DNA from: Candidatus Thioglobus sp. MED-G25
Lineage (GTDB): Bacteria; Pseudomonadota; Gammaproteobacteria; Arenicellales; UBA868
DNA: 64,000 nucleotides
NCBI GenBank assembly: GCA_002456995.1
Contig: NTKC01000006.1
Coordinates: 1 to 64,000, forward strand
Direction: 5' to 3'
Positions within the stretch are counted from its first letter, which is position 1, and every line of letters begins with the position of its first letter. Below are positions 25,374 through 34,785 of the stretch, piece by piece. The notes under the pieces are model-generated. The model was not told the origin of the DNA. It did not search any database and saw only the letters and a program-made list of their open reading frames with translations. Made by a program: the position numbers and the translations under genes.

Positions 25374-26204
25374 ATGACTGAAACGCCAATACTGGTCACA
25401 ACAGAAGAGCTGGACGACCATCTCGATAGCGGAGAGGTGCGTGTGGTTGATCTCAGTAAATTAGAACATTACGTTTCCAGCCATATCCCAGGCGCCACTC
25501 ACCTGGACTATGTGACGCTGTTAGATGGCAACAAACCAGCCCCGGGCCGACTTCCGCCTGGCAAACAGCTGGAACAGCTCAGTTCAGTACTGGGATTAAG
25601 CAACGGCGGCCGGATTATTGCCTGTGATGATGAAGGCAGTGGCCGTGCCGCCCGCCTCGTATGGACATTACACGTCATGGGCTATCCCAGCTGTTCAGTA
25701 CTCGATGGTGGAATGACCGCCTGGAGAAACGAGCAACGTCGATTAAGCGTGGAACAACCGGTGCGGAAAAATACTGCACCCACAGTAACCATGGATACTT
25801 CTGTCATCGCGACTCGGGAATACATTCTGTCCCAGTTGAATGATGACCACGTTATCTTAGTCGATGCCCGATCTCCGGAAGAGTACATTGGAACGAAGCA
25901 GCTCAGCACGCGGTCTGGTCACATTCCAGGTGCGGTTAATCTGAACTGGTTGGATACGATTGATGCTAACAATCACTTGAGACTAAAACCAAGAAGCATT
26001 CTAAAGGATATGCTGGAAGCTCGACAGATTCTACCAACGCGTGAAATTATTACCTACTGCCAGACACACCATCGGTCCGCTCATACCTGGATGCTGCTTA
26101 AATCCCTGGGCTACCCGGCCGTGCGTGGCTATCCCGGCTCGTGGTCAGAGTGGGGGAATCACCCTGAAACGCCGATCCAGACCTTATCTGAGGCAAATCC
26201 ATGA
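25374..26204 (+). CDS. Two-domain rhodanese-type sulfurtransferase
   Basis: A 276-residue tandem rhodanese. The N-terminal domain (about 8-125) has ACDDEG in place of the catalytic loop and is inactive; the C-terminal domain (about 145-270) has the persulfide Cys229 in YCQTHHRSAHTW. The loop CQTHHR differs from the CRxGx[TR] loop of thiosulfate and mercaptopyruvate sulfurtransferases, so the donor is uncertain. It moves sulfane sulfur between thiols in the cytosol. It overlaps the DAHP synthase start by 4 bases (ATGA), indicating a coupled transcript. Confidence 0.9.
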   Translation: MTETPILVTTEELDDHLDSGEVRVVDLSKLEHYVSSHIPGATHLDYVTLLDGNKPAPGRLPPGKQLEQLSSVLGLSNGGRIIACDDEGSGRAARLVWTLHVMGYPSCSVLDGGMTAWRNEQRRLSVEQPVRKNTAPTVTMDTSVIATREYILSQLNDDHVILVDARSPEEYIGTKQLSTRSGHIPGAVNLNWLDTIDANNHLRLKPRSILKDMLEARQILPTREIITYCQTHHRSAHTWMLLKSLGYPAVRGYPGSWSEWGNHPETPIQTLSEANP

Positions 26205-27316
26205 TCATAATTCTGCGTCCCGATACTGATATTGATTCTGCGGAGGCGAAGGCTGTGCTTGATTTCCTGGCCGCCCGCCCAGGGGTAGTACCACAGGTGC
26301 ACAGTGTGACCGGAACGGGTCGAATCCTGACGGAAATTTACGCCATCGGTGATACCGACTTACTCGATACGCAGGAAGTAGCGAGCCTGCCGTCGGTCGA
26401 GCGTGTTGTCAGAATTTCTCGAGAATATCGGATAATTGGCCGCCACGCCGGCGATGAGCGGGCTCGGGGTTTTGACTACAACGGCATTCGTTTTGACCAG
26501 CAGTCGCTACACCTCTTTGCCGGATTGTGTGCCGTCGACAGTCGGGACAATGTAGAAACCATGATGCGGGCTCTGAACGAACACCAATTACCTTGCACAC
26601 GTATGGGAGCCTTTAAGCCGCGGACCAACCCCTACTCATTCCAAGGGCACGGGGCCGAATGCTTGCCCTGGGTTTTCGAACTGGCTGGCAAGTATGACAT
26701 CAAGGTCATTGCGATGGAGGTCACCCATGACAGCCAGGTGAATGACATTTTGACCGCACTGGATGATGCCGGACACCCTACCGGCGTCATGCTGCAGATC
26801 GGTACTCGTAACACACAGAACTTCGAACTTCTCAAAGCGGTCGGCCGACAAACCGAGCTGCCGGTGTTGATCAAGCGGGGATTTGGGATCACTTTGGAAG
26901 AATCGTTGAATGCAACCGAATACCTGGCACGGGAAGGTAACGGTAATATAATTTTCTGTCTGCGTGGCATGAAAACTAATCTTGGTGACCCACACCGAAA
27001 TTTTGTCGACTTTTCTCATGTTCCGGCAGTTAAGCATCTGACCCATCTACCAGTTTGTATTGATCCGTCACATTCCGTGGGTAGCCGCAATCGTGGCCCT
27101 GACGGGATCCTGGACGTCATGCACGTAACCGCACAGGGCATCATCGCCGGTGCCAACATGGTACTTGTCGATTTTCATCCCAGGCCTGAACAGGCACTTG
27201 TCGACGGCCCCCAAGCACTGCATCTGGACGAGCTGTCCTGGTTTTTGGACGATATGAGCATCGCTCGTGAAGCCCATGACAAACGAATCCAGCTAGCAAG
27301 ACAAAATAACGGGTAA
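26201..27316 (+). CDS. aroF: 3-deoxy-7-phosphoheptulonate (DAHP) synthase, AroF/KdsA-type with N-terminal ferredoxin-like domain
   Basis: A 371-residue protein. Residues about 1-75 form a small alpha/beta regulatory domain as in type I-beta DAHP synthases; the catalytic barrel follows ([46 protein letters not shown]). It condenses phosphoenolpyruvate with erythrose 4-phosphate at the entry to the shikimate pathway. The Arg/Lys motifs are intact. The unusual feature is its tight pairing with a sulfurtransferase gene. Other aro genes are not nearby. Confidence 0.9.
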   Translation: MIIILRPDTDIDSAEAKAVLDFLAARPGVVPQVHSVTGTGRILTEIYAIGDTDLLDTQEVASLPSVERVVRISREYRIIGRHAGDERARGFDYNGIRFDQQSLHLFAGLCAVDSRDNVETMMRALNEHQLPCTRMGAFKPRTNPYSFQGHGAECLPWVFELAGKYDIKVIAMEVTHDSQVNDILTALDDAGHPTGVMLQIGTRNTQNFELLKAVGRQTELPVLIKRGFGITLEESLNATEYLAREGNGNIIFCLRGMKTNLGDPHRNFVDFSHVPAVKHLTHLPVCIDPSHSVGSRNRGPDGILDVMHVTAQGIIAGANMVLVDFHPRPEQALVDGPQALHLDELSWFLDDMSIAREAHDKRIQLARQNNG

Positions 27317-27354
27317 ACTTTGTATTCACTACCCATCTACTTTTGGACAGCACT

Positions 27355-27738
27355 GTGAACAAATCGAACAACGACTGGGAAAATACACTGACGCCCGAGC
27401 AGTACAGGATCTGTCGACTTAAGGGAACCGAGCCACCTTTCAGTGGAAAATACAACAACAGCAAATTAGCTGGCACCTATAGCTGCACCTGCTGTGGCAG
27501 TAAACTCTTTAGTTCACACGAAAAATTTGATTCCGGCTCAGGCTGGCCCAGTTTCTGGCAGCCCATTTCAGATAACGCTGTTATTACAGAAACTGACCAC
27601 AGCCATGGCATGGTCCGGACCGAGGTGACGTGCAGAAATTGTGATGCCCATCTGGGTCACGTATTTAAGGATGGACCTGAACCGACAGGTCAACGCTATT
27701 GCATCAACTCAATATCGCTGCAGTTAATGCCTGACTGA
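27355..27738 (+). CDS. msrB: Peptide-methionine (R)-S-oxide reductase MsrB
   Basis: About 127 residues from GTG 27355; a TTG 12 bases earlier is the alternative. Contains the zinc CxxC pairs (SCTCCGS and CRNCDAH), the substrate motif GSGWPSF and the catalytic cysteine in RYCINS. It reduces methionine-R-sulfoxide residues using thioredoxin. It follows the DAHP synthase by 38 bases and converges with the transglycosylase gene 13 bases away. MsrB repairs oxidised protein. Confidence 0.95.
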   Translation: MNKSNNDWENTLTPEQYRICRLKGTEPPFSGKYNNSKLAGTYSCTCCGSKLFSSHEKFDSGSGWPSFWQPISDNAVITETDHSHGMVRTEVTCRNCDAHLGHVFKDGPEPTGQRYCINSISLQLMPD

Positions 27739-27751
27739 ATACAACAGCACG

Positions 27752-30535
27752 TTAAGTTCTGCGCTTTCTGATTAAGGGAATACGCAAGATGTTGCCGGTA
27801 GTTGGCAAGGTAGTTCGCAGTTCCGGGTTGTACCGCATAATCAGCCAAACCGGCAATTCAAATGAACTGGCAACTCGCCACACGCTGTCTCCCGATTGAA
27901 TAGTGTATTGCTGAACGTTTAATACTTCGAAGTTTTCCTTGAATTCTTCCACCAGTACGCGGTGGTATTCCAGCCGTCTCTGGTCGAATCCGGAAGCCTG
28001 AGTCTGCTCTGAAACGGGCAGTAACAGTACATCGCCCACTTGAAGATTCTGCGTCTTCTGAATACCGTTGAGTTTCCGAATCGCGGCGATACCACCCAAA
28101 CGCAGCCAATCTGAATAGTGACCCAGTGTTTCACCTGGTTCAATATTGATTCGATATACCCGTTTCCCGGCCTGTTCTGTAGCTTGTATGCGAAATTCAA
28201 TATCCTGATCTAAAGGTTCGATCACACGTGAGGCTGGCTGACCCTGCTTGCTACTGACCTCTGTGCTGCCGCTGTCATCAGCGCCCGAATCTGTTGACGA
28301 AGATCTGCGATTTTGGGCGTTCCCTGGCAGTCGCAACGCCTGACCCGGCACGATAATTGAGGCCGTCTGCAGTCCGTTGAAAGCCAATAACTCATCACAT
28401 GACACACCCCTGTTGTGCGCGATCTCACACACCGAATCACCCGCTGTTACCGTGTAAGTGGATCCTGAACTCGCTGGACCTCTTCTGTTCTGCCCTAAGG
28501 CCTTGGCAACATCCTCAGATACGCCCGAAACCAGCAGCTTCTGCCCTGGATGAATAACACTGCGTCTACCCAGTCTATTTTCTGTCAGTAGAGCCTTGCA
28601 GCTCACACCCAGGCGGGTAGCAATCTGGCACGCGTTGTCTCCTTTTTTCACACGGTACTCGACCACAGTTGTTTTGAGTGTTTTCCTGGTCGACGACTGT
28701 CTACCAGTACCGGTGGCTGTGTTCAGCTGTCGGGGAATCCGAAGCGCCTGGCCGGGGTAAATCAGGTCCTGCTGGCTGAGTTCATTCGCCGCGAGTAAGG
28801 TGTCGCATGACACCCCGTATCGCGATGCTACTCCACAGGCACTGTCACCTTTCCTGACTGTATAGGTGCCTCCACCTCTTGTCTCAGCCAACGCGCCAGG
28901 GATCACCAATTTCCGGCCGACAGAGAGGACAGAACCCGATGTAAGTTCATTCGTAGCCAGCAATGCACTGCACTTAACGCCATAGCGCTTCGCGATACCA
29001 CAAACGGTATCGCCCGGTGCAACAGTGTATACACCCGGGTCAGCACGACTGAGCAGTCGACGTTTTCCGGAAGTACGCATCGGAATCTGCACCGACTGGC
29101 CAACGCGAATGACGGCCTGCCTTCCCAGCCTGTTCATATCGATCAGATCGCGACACTTCACCCGAAACGCACTGGCGATCGCACAGGCCGTATCACCGGA
29201 TCTGACCGTATAACGCTTTGGCGTGCCACGATCTGCTTCTGGTGGCAGTGAATGCAGGTAAGCAATTTTATCTGCCCAACCGCCCTGACGCAGAGGTAGG
29301 CGCAGCGGGTAACCACCAGGAATTTCCCGCCAACCGTGCCAAACAAACCGTGTCAACGCTGGATTTAACGATTTCAGCCTGGATAGGCTAATTCCGAAAA
29401 CCGCTCTTATCCTGTCGATTGACACGCTGCTGCGCAGCATGATCGTATCGTAGCGTAACGGTCTTCCCTTTGAATATGATCCAAAAAACCGTTTGGAGTT
29501 TTGTGCAACATGTCGTGCCGCTAGAAAACCTGCGTAGAAATTCTTGACCGCAACCCGGAATTTTTTGGTTCGATAACGGTTTAGAACTGTAAGAAAATCT
29601 GGACCGAGTTTCTTTATGGCTCTTCGCATACCGTTAACACCATAGTTGTACGAGGTAATTACAAAGGGGGTCAGTTCGCTGTCGGACACATTGGCTTTCT
29701 TCGACCGGGCCGCAACAGTCAGATTTTTTTTGCTACCTTTGAGATAGCGCGCCGCTGCCCAGCTGGCCGCTTCCGGATCCAGCCTCTCGTCCATAGTGGC
29801 ATTTAACTCAAGTCCCAATTCACGTCCAGTCCGTGGCATGATCTGCCACATACCTGCAGCCCCCACTCTGGAATACGCTTCCGGGTTATAAGAAGACTCT
29901 ACAAATGGCAGGTATTGAATATCCTGATGCAACCCCGCGTCTTTGAGTACCCGTCTGACAATCGGTCCATAGGTCCCAAATCGGCGCAACGCATTCCGAA
30001 AACCATCTTTGTTTCCACTCTGACATCGAAGGTTCCTGGTCGCACGACGAAGTACAGCTGGCGACCGATCAGGAAACATATTGAGGTAGTGCTTATCTTT
30101 TGCCTGAGTGATTGTTTTGTTTCGCTCAATCAGAATCGCAATGCGTTCTAACCGTAGGCGTATCTGGCGCTTCTGTTCTTTAATGAACTGTGTGTTGCCC
30201 TTTGTCCCACACGCTTTGCCCTTGATGATCTTGTAAACCCGATGGGGCCTCTGCGCATCATGGAGAATCGCATCGTTGGTCCTCCATCGACCATATACAT
30301 CGATCCAAAAATCGACCCTCCGTCGAAGCGCGTCGGGACAGGGAAAATACTGACCACACTTGAGTTTGTGATGTTGGACCAGGTGGTCAGCGGCCGATTG
30401 ATCTGCTGGATACATCCAAGTCAGAAACCCAGCCACGACCATCCATACAAGTGGCAGAGGCCACCTGCGGAGACAGAATTGCTCAGGTCTGGTTACAAGC
30501 AATATTGATCGTCCGTGCCGACGAATAGGAGACAC
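27752..30535 (-). CDS. MltD-type lytic transglycosylase with seven LysM repeats
   Basis: A 927-residue envelope enzyme. An N-terminal hydrophobic segment (about 25-41) exports it; the SLT lysozyme-like domain (about 190-345) has catalytic Glu213 in FVESSYNPEAYS, then GMWQIMP and TSYNYGVNGM. Seven LysM modules follow at about 441-485, 503-546, 557-601, 626-670, 693-737, 792-840 and 876-920. The first five each have a Cys pair nine residues apart (451/461, 512/522, 567/577, 636/646, 703/713), probably disulfides. It cleaves peptidoglycan while binding GlcNAc. E. coli MltD is about 450 residues with two LysM, so this one is double the size. Divergent from fumarase. Confidence 0.9.
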   Translation of the reverse strand: MSPIRRHGRSILLVTRPEQFCLRRWPLPLVWMVVAGFLTWMYPADQSAADHLVQHHKLKCGQYFPCPDALRRRVDFWIDVYGRWRTNDAILHDAQRPHRVYKIIKGKACGTKGNTQFIKEQKRQIRLRLERIAILIERNKTITQAKDKHYLNMFPDRSPAVLRRATRNLRCQSGNKDGFRNALRRFGTYGPIVRRVLKDAGLHQDIQYLPFVESSYNPEAYSRVGAAGMWQIMPRTGRELGLELNATMDERLDPEAASWAAARYLKGSKKNLTVAARSKKANVSDSELTPFVITSYNYGVNGMRRAIKKLGPDFLTVLNRYRTKKFRVAVKNFYAGFLAARHVAQNSKRFFGSYSKGRPLRYDTIMLRSSVSIDRIRAVFGISLSRLKSLNPALTRFVWHGWREIPGGYPLRLPLRQGGWADKIAYLHSLPPEADRGTPKRYTVRSGDTACAIASAFRVKCRDLIDMNRLGRQAVIRVGQSVQIPMRTSGKRRLLSRADPGVYTVAPGDTVCGIAKRYGVKCSALLATNELTSGSVLSVGRKLVIPGALAETRGGGTYTVRKGDSACGVASRYGVSCDTLLAANELSQQDLIYPGQALRIPRQLNTATGTGRQSSTRKTLKTTVVEYRVKKGDNACQIATRLGVSCKALLTENRLGRRSVIHPGQKLLVSGVSEDVAKALGQNRRGPASSGSTYTVTAGDSVCEIAHNRGVSCDELLAFNGLQTASIIVPGQALRLPGNAQNRRSSSTDSGADDSGSTEVSSKQGQPASRVIEPLDQDIEFRIQATEQAGKRVYRINIEPGETLGHYSDWLRLGGIAAIRKLNGIQKTQNLQVGDVLLLPVSEQTQASGFDQRRLEYHRVLVEEFKENFEVLNVQQYTIQSGDSVWRVASSFELPVWLIMRYNPELRTTLPTTGNILRIPLIRKRRT

Positions 30536-30716
30536 TGCATAAGATCTAGATTTAACGCCACACCCAGCCTTGATCCTAACAACTTACACACGGGGTGAAA
30601 AGCACCTGTCCATGAAAGAGGTGGCGAAGCTGCATGGTTTGATACACTCCAACTATGATTCAAGCCTGGATCGATCAATACACCACTTTACCCGAACTGA
30701 ATCTGCCGGAGAATCC

Positions 30717-32240
30717 ATGAGCGTTATTTCGAGAGAAGATTTTGTCGGGAGCATCGCCGACGGTCTGCAGTACATCTCTTTCTACCATCCACCCGACTTT
30801 ATTCGAGCAATGACTCGAGCCTTCGAACGGGAAGAATCTCCAGCAGCTAAAAATGCGATCGGCCAGATACTACTCAATTCGAAGATGGCAGCCATGGGGC
30901 AACGGCCAGTTTGTCAGGATACAGGCATCGTTGTCGTGTTTCTTAAGTTTGGACTGAATGTCGATTTCGATACCAACGATTCGGTTCAGGAAATGGTCGA
31001 TGAGGGTGTCCGTCGAGCCTACACCAACCCGGATAATCCTCTTCGAGCCTCAGTGGTATCGCCCCCAATCGGTAAAAGACACAACACGGGGGACAACACA
31101 CCGGCTGTTGTACACACCGAACTCGTAGCCGGTGATACGATAGAAATCACACTCGCCGCCAAGGGTGGCGGATCGGAAAACAAAGCCCGATTTAGCACCT
31201 TGAACCCCAGTGACAGCCTGTCAGACTGGGTGGTGGAGACGATACCGGGCATGGGGGCCGGTTGGTGCCCGCCAGGTATTCTTGGGATAGGCCTTGGGGG
31301 AACTCCGGAAAAAGCGATGGTGCTGGCCAAGGAATCCCTGATGTCACCAATTGATATAGATGAGTTGATCTCGAAGGGGCCGGACAACGATATCGATGCG
31401 CTGCGCCTTGAGATCTATCAACGAGTTAACCAGACGGGTATCGGTGCTCAGGGCCTTGGTGGCCTCACGACCGTGCTGGATGTCAAGATCCTGTCGTACC
31501 CCACCCATGCTGCCTCCCTCCCTGTCGCGATGATTCCCAACTGTGCTGCCACGCGGCACATACACTTTTCTCTGGATGGCACTGGACCTGCCAAGCTGAC
31601 ACCACCAGACCTTGGCAACTGGCCAGAGATAGGGTCCGACGTCGCAAGTCAGGGTCGACAGATCAATGTGGACGTACTCACTCGTAATGACATTGCAAAC
31701 TGGCAACCAGGAGAAAATCTACTGCTGTCCGGCAAAATTCTCACCGGAAGAGATGCAGCGCACAAACGGATTGCCGACCTGGTCACCCGTGGCGAACCAT
31801 TGCCTGAAGGAGTAGATTTTAGCAATCGGCTGATCTACTACGTGGGCCCTGTTGACCCGGTCGGTGATGAAGTGGTCGGACCTGCCGGACCGACCACTGC
31901 GACACGTATGGACAAATTCACAGAAATGATGCTCGCAGAAACAGGGCTGATCGGCATGATTGGAAAAGCAGAGCGTGGGCCCAGCGCGATCGAATCAATT
32001 CGAAAGCACCGCTCGGTGTATCTGATTGCCATTGGTGGTGCTGCCTATCTAGTATCCAAGGCCATTCGCTCGGCACGTGTCGTTGCTTTTGAAGACCTCG
32101 GTATGGAAGCAATCTATGAATTCGAGGTCAAGGACATGCCGGTTACGGTCGCCGTAGACAGTAATGGAACTTCTGTACACCGTACAGGGCCTGAGTTATG
32201 GCGTCAGCGCATTTCAGAAATTCCGGTAAGGGTCAACTGA
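30717..32240 (+). CDS. fumA: Class I fumarate hydratase, [4Fe-4S]
   Basis: Start chosen at ATG 30717, with a GGAG about 8 bases upstream; the frame is open to 30570, but that extension looks unlike the family. Length 507. It has PVCQDTG (a cluster cysteine), the N-terminal and C-terminal fumarase domains, GIGAQGLGGLTTVLD, PVAMIPNCAATRH and a final KDMPVTVAVDSNG. It converts fumarate to malate in the TCA cycle and is oxygen-sensitive through its cluster. Genuine fumarase rather than L-tartrate dehydratase because alpha and beta parts are fused, though substrate specificity cannot be proved. Confidence 0.9.
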   Translation: MSVISREDFVGSIADGLQYISFYHPPDFIRAMTRAFEREESPAAKNAIGQILLNSKMAAMGQRPVCQDTGIVVVFLKFGLNVDFDTNDSVQEMVDEGVRRAYTNPDNPLRASVVSPPIGKRHNTGDNTPAVVHTELVAGDTIEITLAAKGGGSENKARFSTLNPSDSLSDWVVETIPGMGAGWCPPGILGIGLGGTPEKAMVLAKESLMSPIDIDELISKGPDNDIDALRLEIYQRVNQTGIGAQGLGGLTTVLDVKILSYPTHAASLPVAMIPNCAATRHIHFSLDGTGPAKLTPPDLGNWPEIGSDVASQGRQINVDVLTRNDIANWQPGENLLLSGKILTGRDAAHKRIADLVTRGEPLPEGVDFSNRLIYYVGPVDPVGDEVVGPAGPTTATRMDKFTEMMLAETGLIGMIGKAERGPSAIESIRKHRSVYLIAIGGAAYLVSKAIRSARVVAFEDLGMEAIYEFEVKDMPVTVAVDSNGTSVHRTGPELWRQRISEIPVRVN

Positions 32241-32370
32241 TACGCGTAAACTGCTTTGCAAAACCTTCCTCTGCATTATCCACAGACGAATTATCGCTCT
32301 TCAGTTACGGACTGCGCCTGACCTTCACAATTGAGTCAATAACGACCTGATCCGACTAAAGTTCCCCAGA

Positions 32371-33018
32371 ATGTCCATGAAAATACCTGAAGAGATCAAG
32401 CAGGATTTTTCTCGCGAACCGCTGGATCCCAAGAGCCTACTGCCTGACCCTTTTGATCAGTTTGAAGCTTGGTTTGGCCAGGCCTGTGCGAAAAATATGC
32501 CCGCTCCTAATGCCATGTCCCTGGCCACAGCGTCAGCAGACGGATCGCCCACAGTTAGAACGGTGCTGCTTAAAGTTTACGACCGTGATGGGTTTGTTTT
32601 CTTTACCAACTACGGCAGCCGTAAAGCACAGCAGATCGCAGAGAACCCGCGTGTTTCTCTGCTGTTTCCCTGGTTCAGTATGGGACGACAGGTCACAATA
32701 ACCGGCGTCGCCCAGCGAATTCCAACCGCAGCGTCACTGCGCTACTTTCTATCGAGAAGCCGGGGAAGTCAGCTCGGAGCTTGGACATCCGACCAGAGCA
32801 GTGTGATCTCTTCCCGGACTGTGCTGGAAACTACCCTGGCCAGAATGAAACAGAAGTTCAGTGCCGGAGACGTCCCGCTGCCTGATTTTTGGGGAGGGTT
32901 CCGCGTCACCCCAGAAACCATTGAATTCTGGCAGAGCCAGCCAGATCGTCTGCATGACCGATTTGTCTACGTGCTTGACGACGCTGACAACTGGTCGATC
33001 GAACGGCTGGCACCTTGA
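32371..33018 (+). CDS. pdxH: Pyridoxamine 5'-phosphate oxidase
   Basis: A 215-residue FMN enzyme that makes pyridoxal phosphate. It has the conserved PNAMSLATASADGSP, FMN-binding VLLKVYDRDGFVFFTNY and SRKAQQIAENP, and the C-terminal GFRVTPETIEFWQ...RLHDRF with the PLP-contacting Arg. Length and order match E. coli PdxH (218). The ATG at 32371 has no neighbour in an obvious operon; it converges with the MttB-family gene 22 bases beyond its stop. Confidence 0.95.
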   Translation: MSMKIPEEIKQDFSREPLDPKSLLPDPFDQFEAWFGQACAKNMPAPNAMSLATASADGSPTVRTVLLKVYDRDGFVFFTNYGSRKAQQIAENPRVSLLFPWFSMGRQVTITGVAQRIPTAASLRYFLSRSRGSQLGAWTSDQSSVISSRTVLETTLARMKQKFSAGDVPLPDFWGGFRVTPETIEFWQSQPDRLHDRFVYVLDDADNWSIERLAP

Positions 33019-33040
33019 AAAACAACCAGTCGTCGCCAGA

Positions 33041-34609
33041 TTAGCCGCTCATAGATTCAAGCGGCAGCTTGACGGGAAATCGCTCACGAATCTGACTGTC
33101 TATATCATCAGGTATATGTTGGGGTTTGGGTGCGGACAGAAGTTGCTTTACCCGGCACCTGGCCTGCTCGAGGAGATCTGGTCGACCGGCCTCGTTCCAG
33201 TCTTTAGGACTATTTCGATCACCTAAGTCCGGGTACACATAATCCCGCTGCATCAGCGCCCTAGTCTGCTCGTGCCCCAGAAAATGACTGGGCCCATCCA
33301 GACACACATCACGCATTGCCTCTAGAGATAAGGTGTCTTCGTTGACCTCGATACCTCGTATCGTTCTGTTGATTGCACCCAGCATATCGTTATCGATGAC
33401 ATAGCTTTCCAGACAGCAACCCAGAAGACTGGCGTGCATACCAGCTGATTCGTAGATCAGATTCGCGCCACTGTGTCCGGCTAGGACATTTGTGTAAGCC
33501 TTCTCATAGCCTGACTGTGCATCCGGCAGCTTGGAGTCGGCCATACCGGCGGCAATACCGGTTGGTAAGTCGTAGTACCGTCCCATCTGGCCACAGGCCG
33601 CCATGAGAACCGCTTGTTCGCCACTGCCACCGCTCATAGCCCCGGTTCTAAGATCAGAAACAAATGGCCAGGTACCGAAGATCGCCGGGTGACCAGGAGA
33701 TAATAAATTTACGTAGACCAGACCGGCCAGCACCTCAGCCGTCTCCTGAACCACAGAACCGGCAAGCGCCGCCGGACTGGTCGCACCAGCCTGACCCGCG
33801 GCCAACAACAAAATAGGCATCCCGCGGCTGACACAGACCTCCAATACCCGACAGGCGTCTTCGGCAAATCGAAGTGGCGGTACAACATGACAGCACGAGC
33901 AGCTTACAAACGGCCTTTCCCGCCACTTTTTCTCACCACCGGCCACTATCTCCAGCATATCGATGGCCTCGTGCGCATGGTCAGGGGCCACAAAACTGGT
34001 GCCCACATGCTTTGTGGTTCCAGCAATCGACGCGTAGCAGGTATTGAAATCCATTTCCCGTGGATCTTCAATATCTCGTGGCACCATCGAGCGCTGAAAA
34101 AAATGAATATGCTCCATGGCGTCCACGATGCGTGCGGCATCATAAAGATCCTGCAGCATCGATTCTCGATATTCGCGTTTTTTAGTATCCACAATATGGA
34201 CAGCCGCACCCGCAGTACCGAAATATGTCCTGTTGCCGGTGAGGTGCATATCGTAACGAGGGTCTTGGCCAGGAAGGACGATATCCCGTGCTGCCGAGGC
34301 GACGATATCCTCAACCAGTGATCGAGGAAACAGAAGACGGCCCTCTTCGGTCATCGAGCCGCCTGCTCCGGTCACCAGTGCCTGACAGGATGGTATGGCG
34401 TTTGCAATACCGATCTGCTCCAACGCTTCCAATGCTGCCTGGTGAATACGCAACACTTCAGATTCTGTGAGCGGCTGATATCGTCCTGATGTCTGACCAG
34501 GCTGAACGGCGCGTTCATCCTCAGGTATCGGCGCAGCGCGTAGCGCTTGCCTTGCGACCCGCCCCCCCATTCGCCCGGATGTAGCGGAGCGCTGCCTATT
34601 GTCCGTCAT
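33041..34609 (-). CDS. MttB-family (trimethylamine methyltransferase-like) protein, non-pyrrolysine
   Basis: A 522-residue TIM-barrel methyltransferase of the COG5598/MttB superfamily, recognised from PLTESEVLRIHQAALEALE.IG, TSFVAPDHAHEAIDM and the C-terminal NEDTLSLEAM. There is no in-frame TAG, so the protein is not a pyrrolysine TMA methyltransferase. Non-Pyl members demethylate quaternary amines such as glycine betaine or carnitine onto a corrinoid protein. No corrinoid partner or reductive activase is in the window, so substrate and methyl acceptor are unknown. It lies downstream of the AsmA gene, 176 bases away, on the same strand. Confidence 0.9.
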   Translation of the reverse strand: MTDNRQRSATSGRMGGRVARQALRAAPIPEDERAVQPGQTSGRYQPLTESEVLRIHQAALEALEQIGIANAIPSCQALVTGAGGSMTEEGRLLFPRSLVEDIVASAARDIVLPGQDPRYDMHLTGNRTYFGTAGAAVHIVDTKKREYRESMLQDLYDAARIVDAMEHIHFFQRSMVPRDIEDPREMDFNTCYASIAGTTKHVGTSFVAPDHAHEAIDMLEIVAGGEKKWRERPFVSCSCCHVVPPLRFAEDACRVLEVCVSRGMPILLLAAGQAGATSPAALAGSVVQETAEVLAGLVYVNLLSPGHPAIFGTWPFVSDLRTGAMSGGSGEQAVLMAACGQMGRYYDLPTGIAAGMADSKLPDAQSGYEKAYTNVLAGHSGANLIYESAGMHASLLGCCLESYVIDNDMLGAINRTIRGIEVNEDTLSLEAMRDVCLDGPSHFLGHEQTRALMQRDYVYPDLGDRNSPKDWNEAGRPDLLEQARCRVKQLLSAPKPQHIPDDIDSQIRERFPVKLPLESMSG

Positions 34610-34682
34610 CGCGATTACCTTTAAGCATTAGTAATTCCCGATCAGTTGGTATCAAACACTGGAACGTGTTACAGGATTGTAG

Positions 34683-34699
34683 CCCGCTCCATAAGCGGG
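34683..34699 (-). terminator. Weak hairpin between asmA and the MttB gene
   Basis: CCCGCT, five bases, AGCGGG forms a small stem in the 176-base gap downstream of asmA. There is no T run on the minus strand, so it would terminate poorly; it may be an attenuator or chance. Confidence 0.2.
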
Positions 34700-34785
34700 G
34701 GGAACCCACATGCTTGTGCCATTCAGTTCGGGCTCTCATCCGCACAACCTTGCACGTTACCGCCTGAATTTGCTCATTGATACTG

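Noticed and set aside
33041..34609. Pyrrolysine-encoding TMA methyltransferase (mttB)
   Set aside because: No in-frame TAG and no pyl genes seen, so the protein is a non-pyrrolysine homologue.
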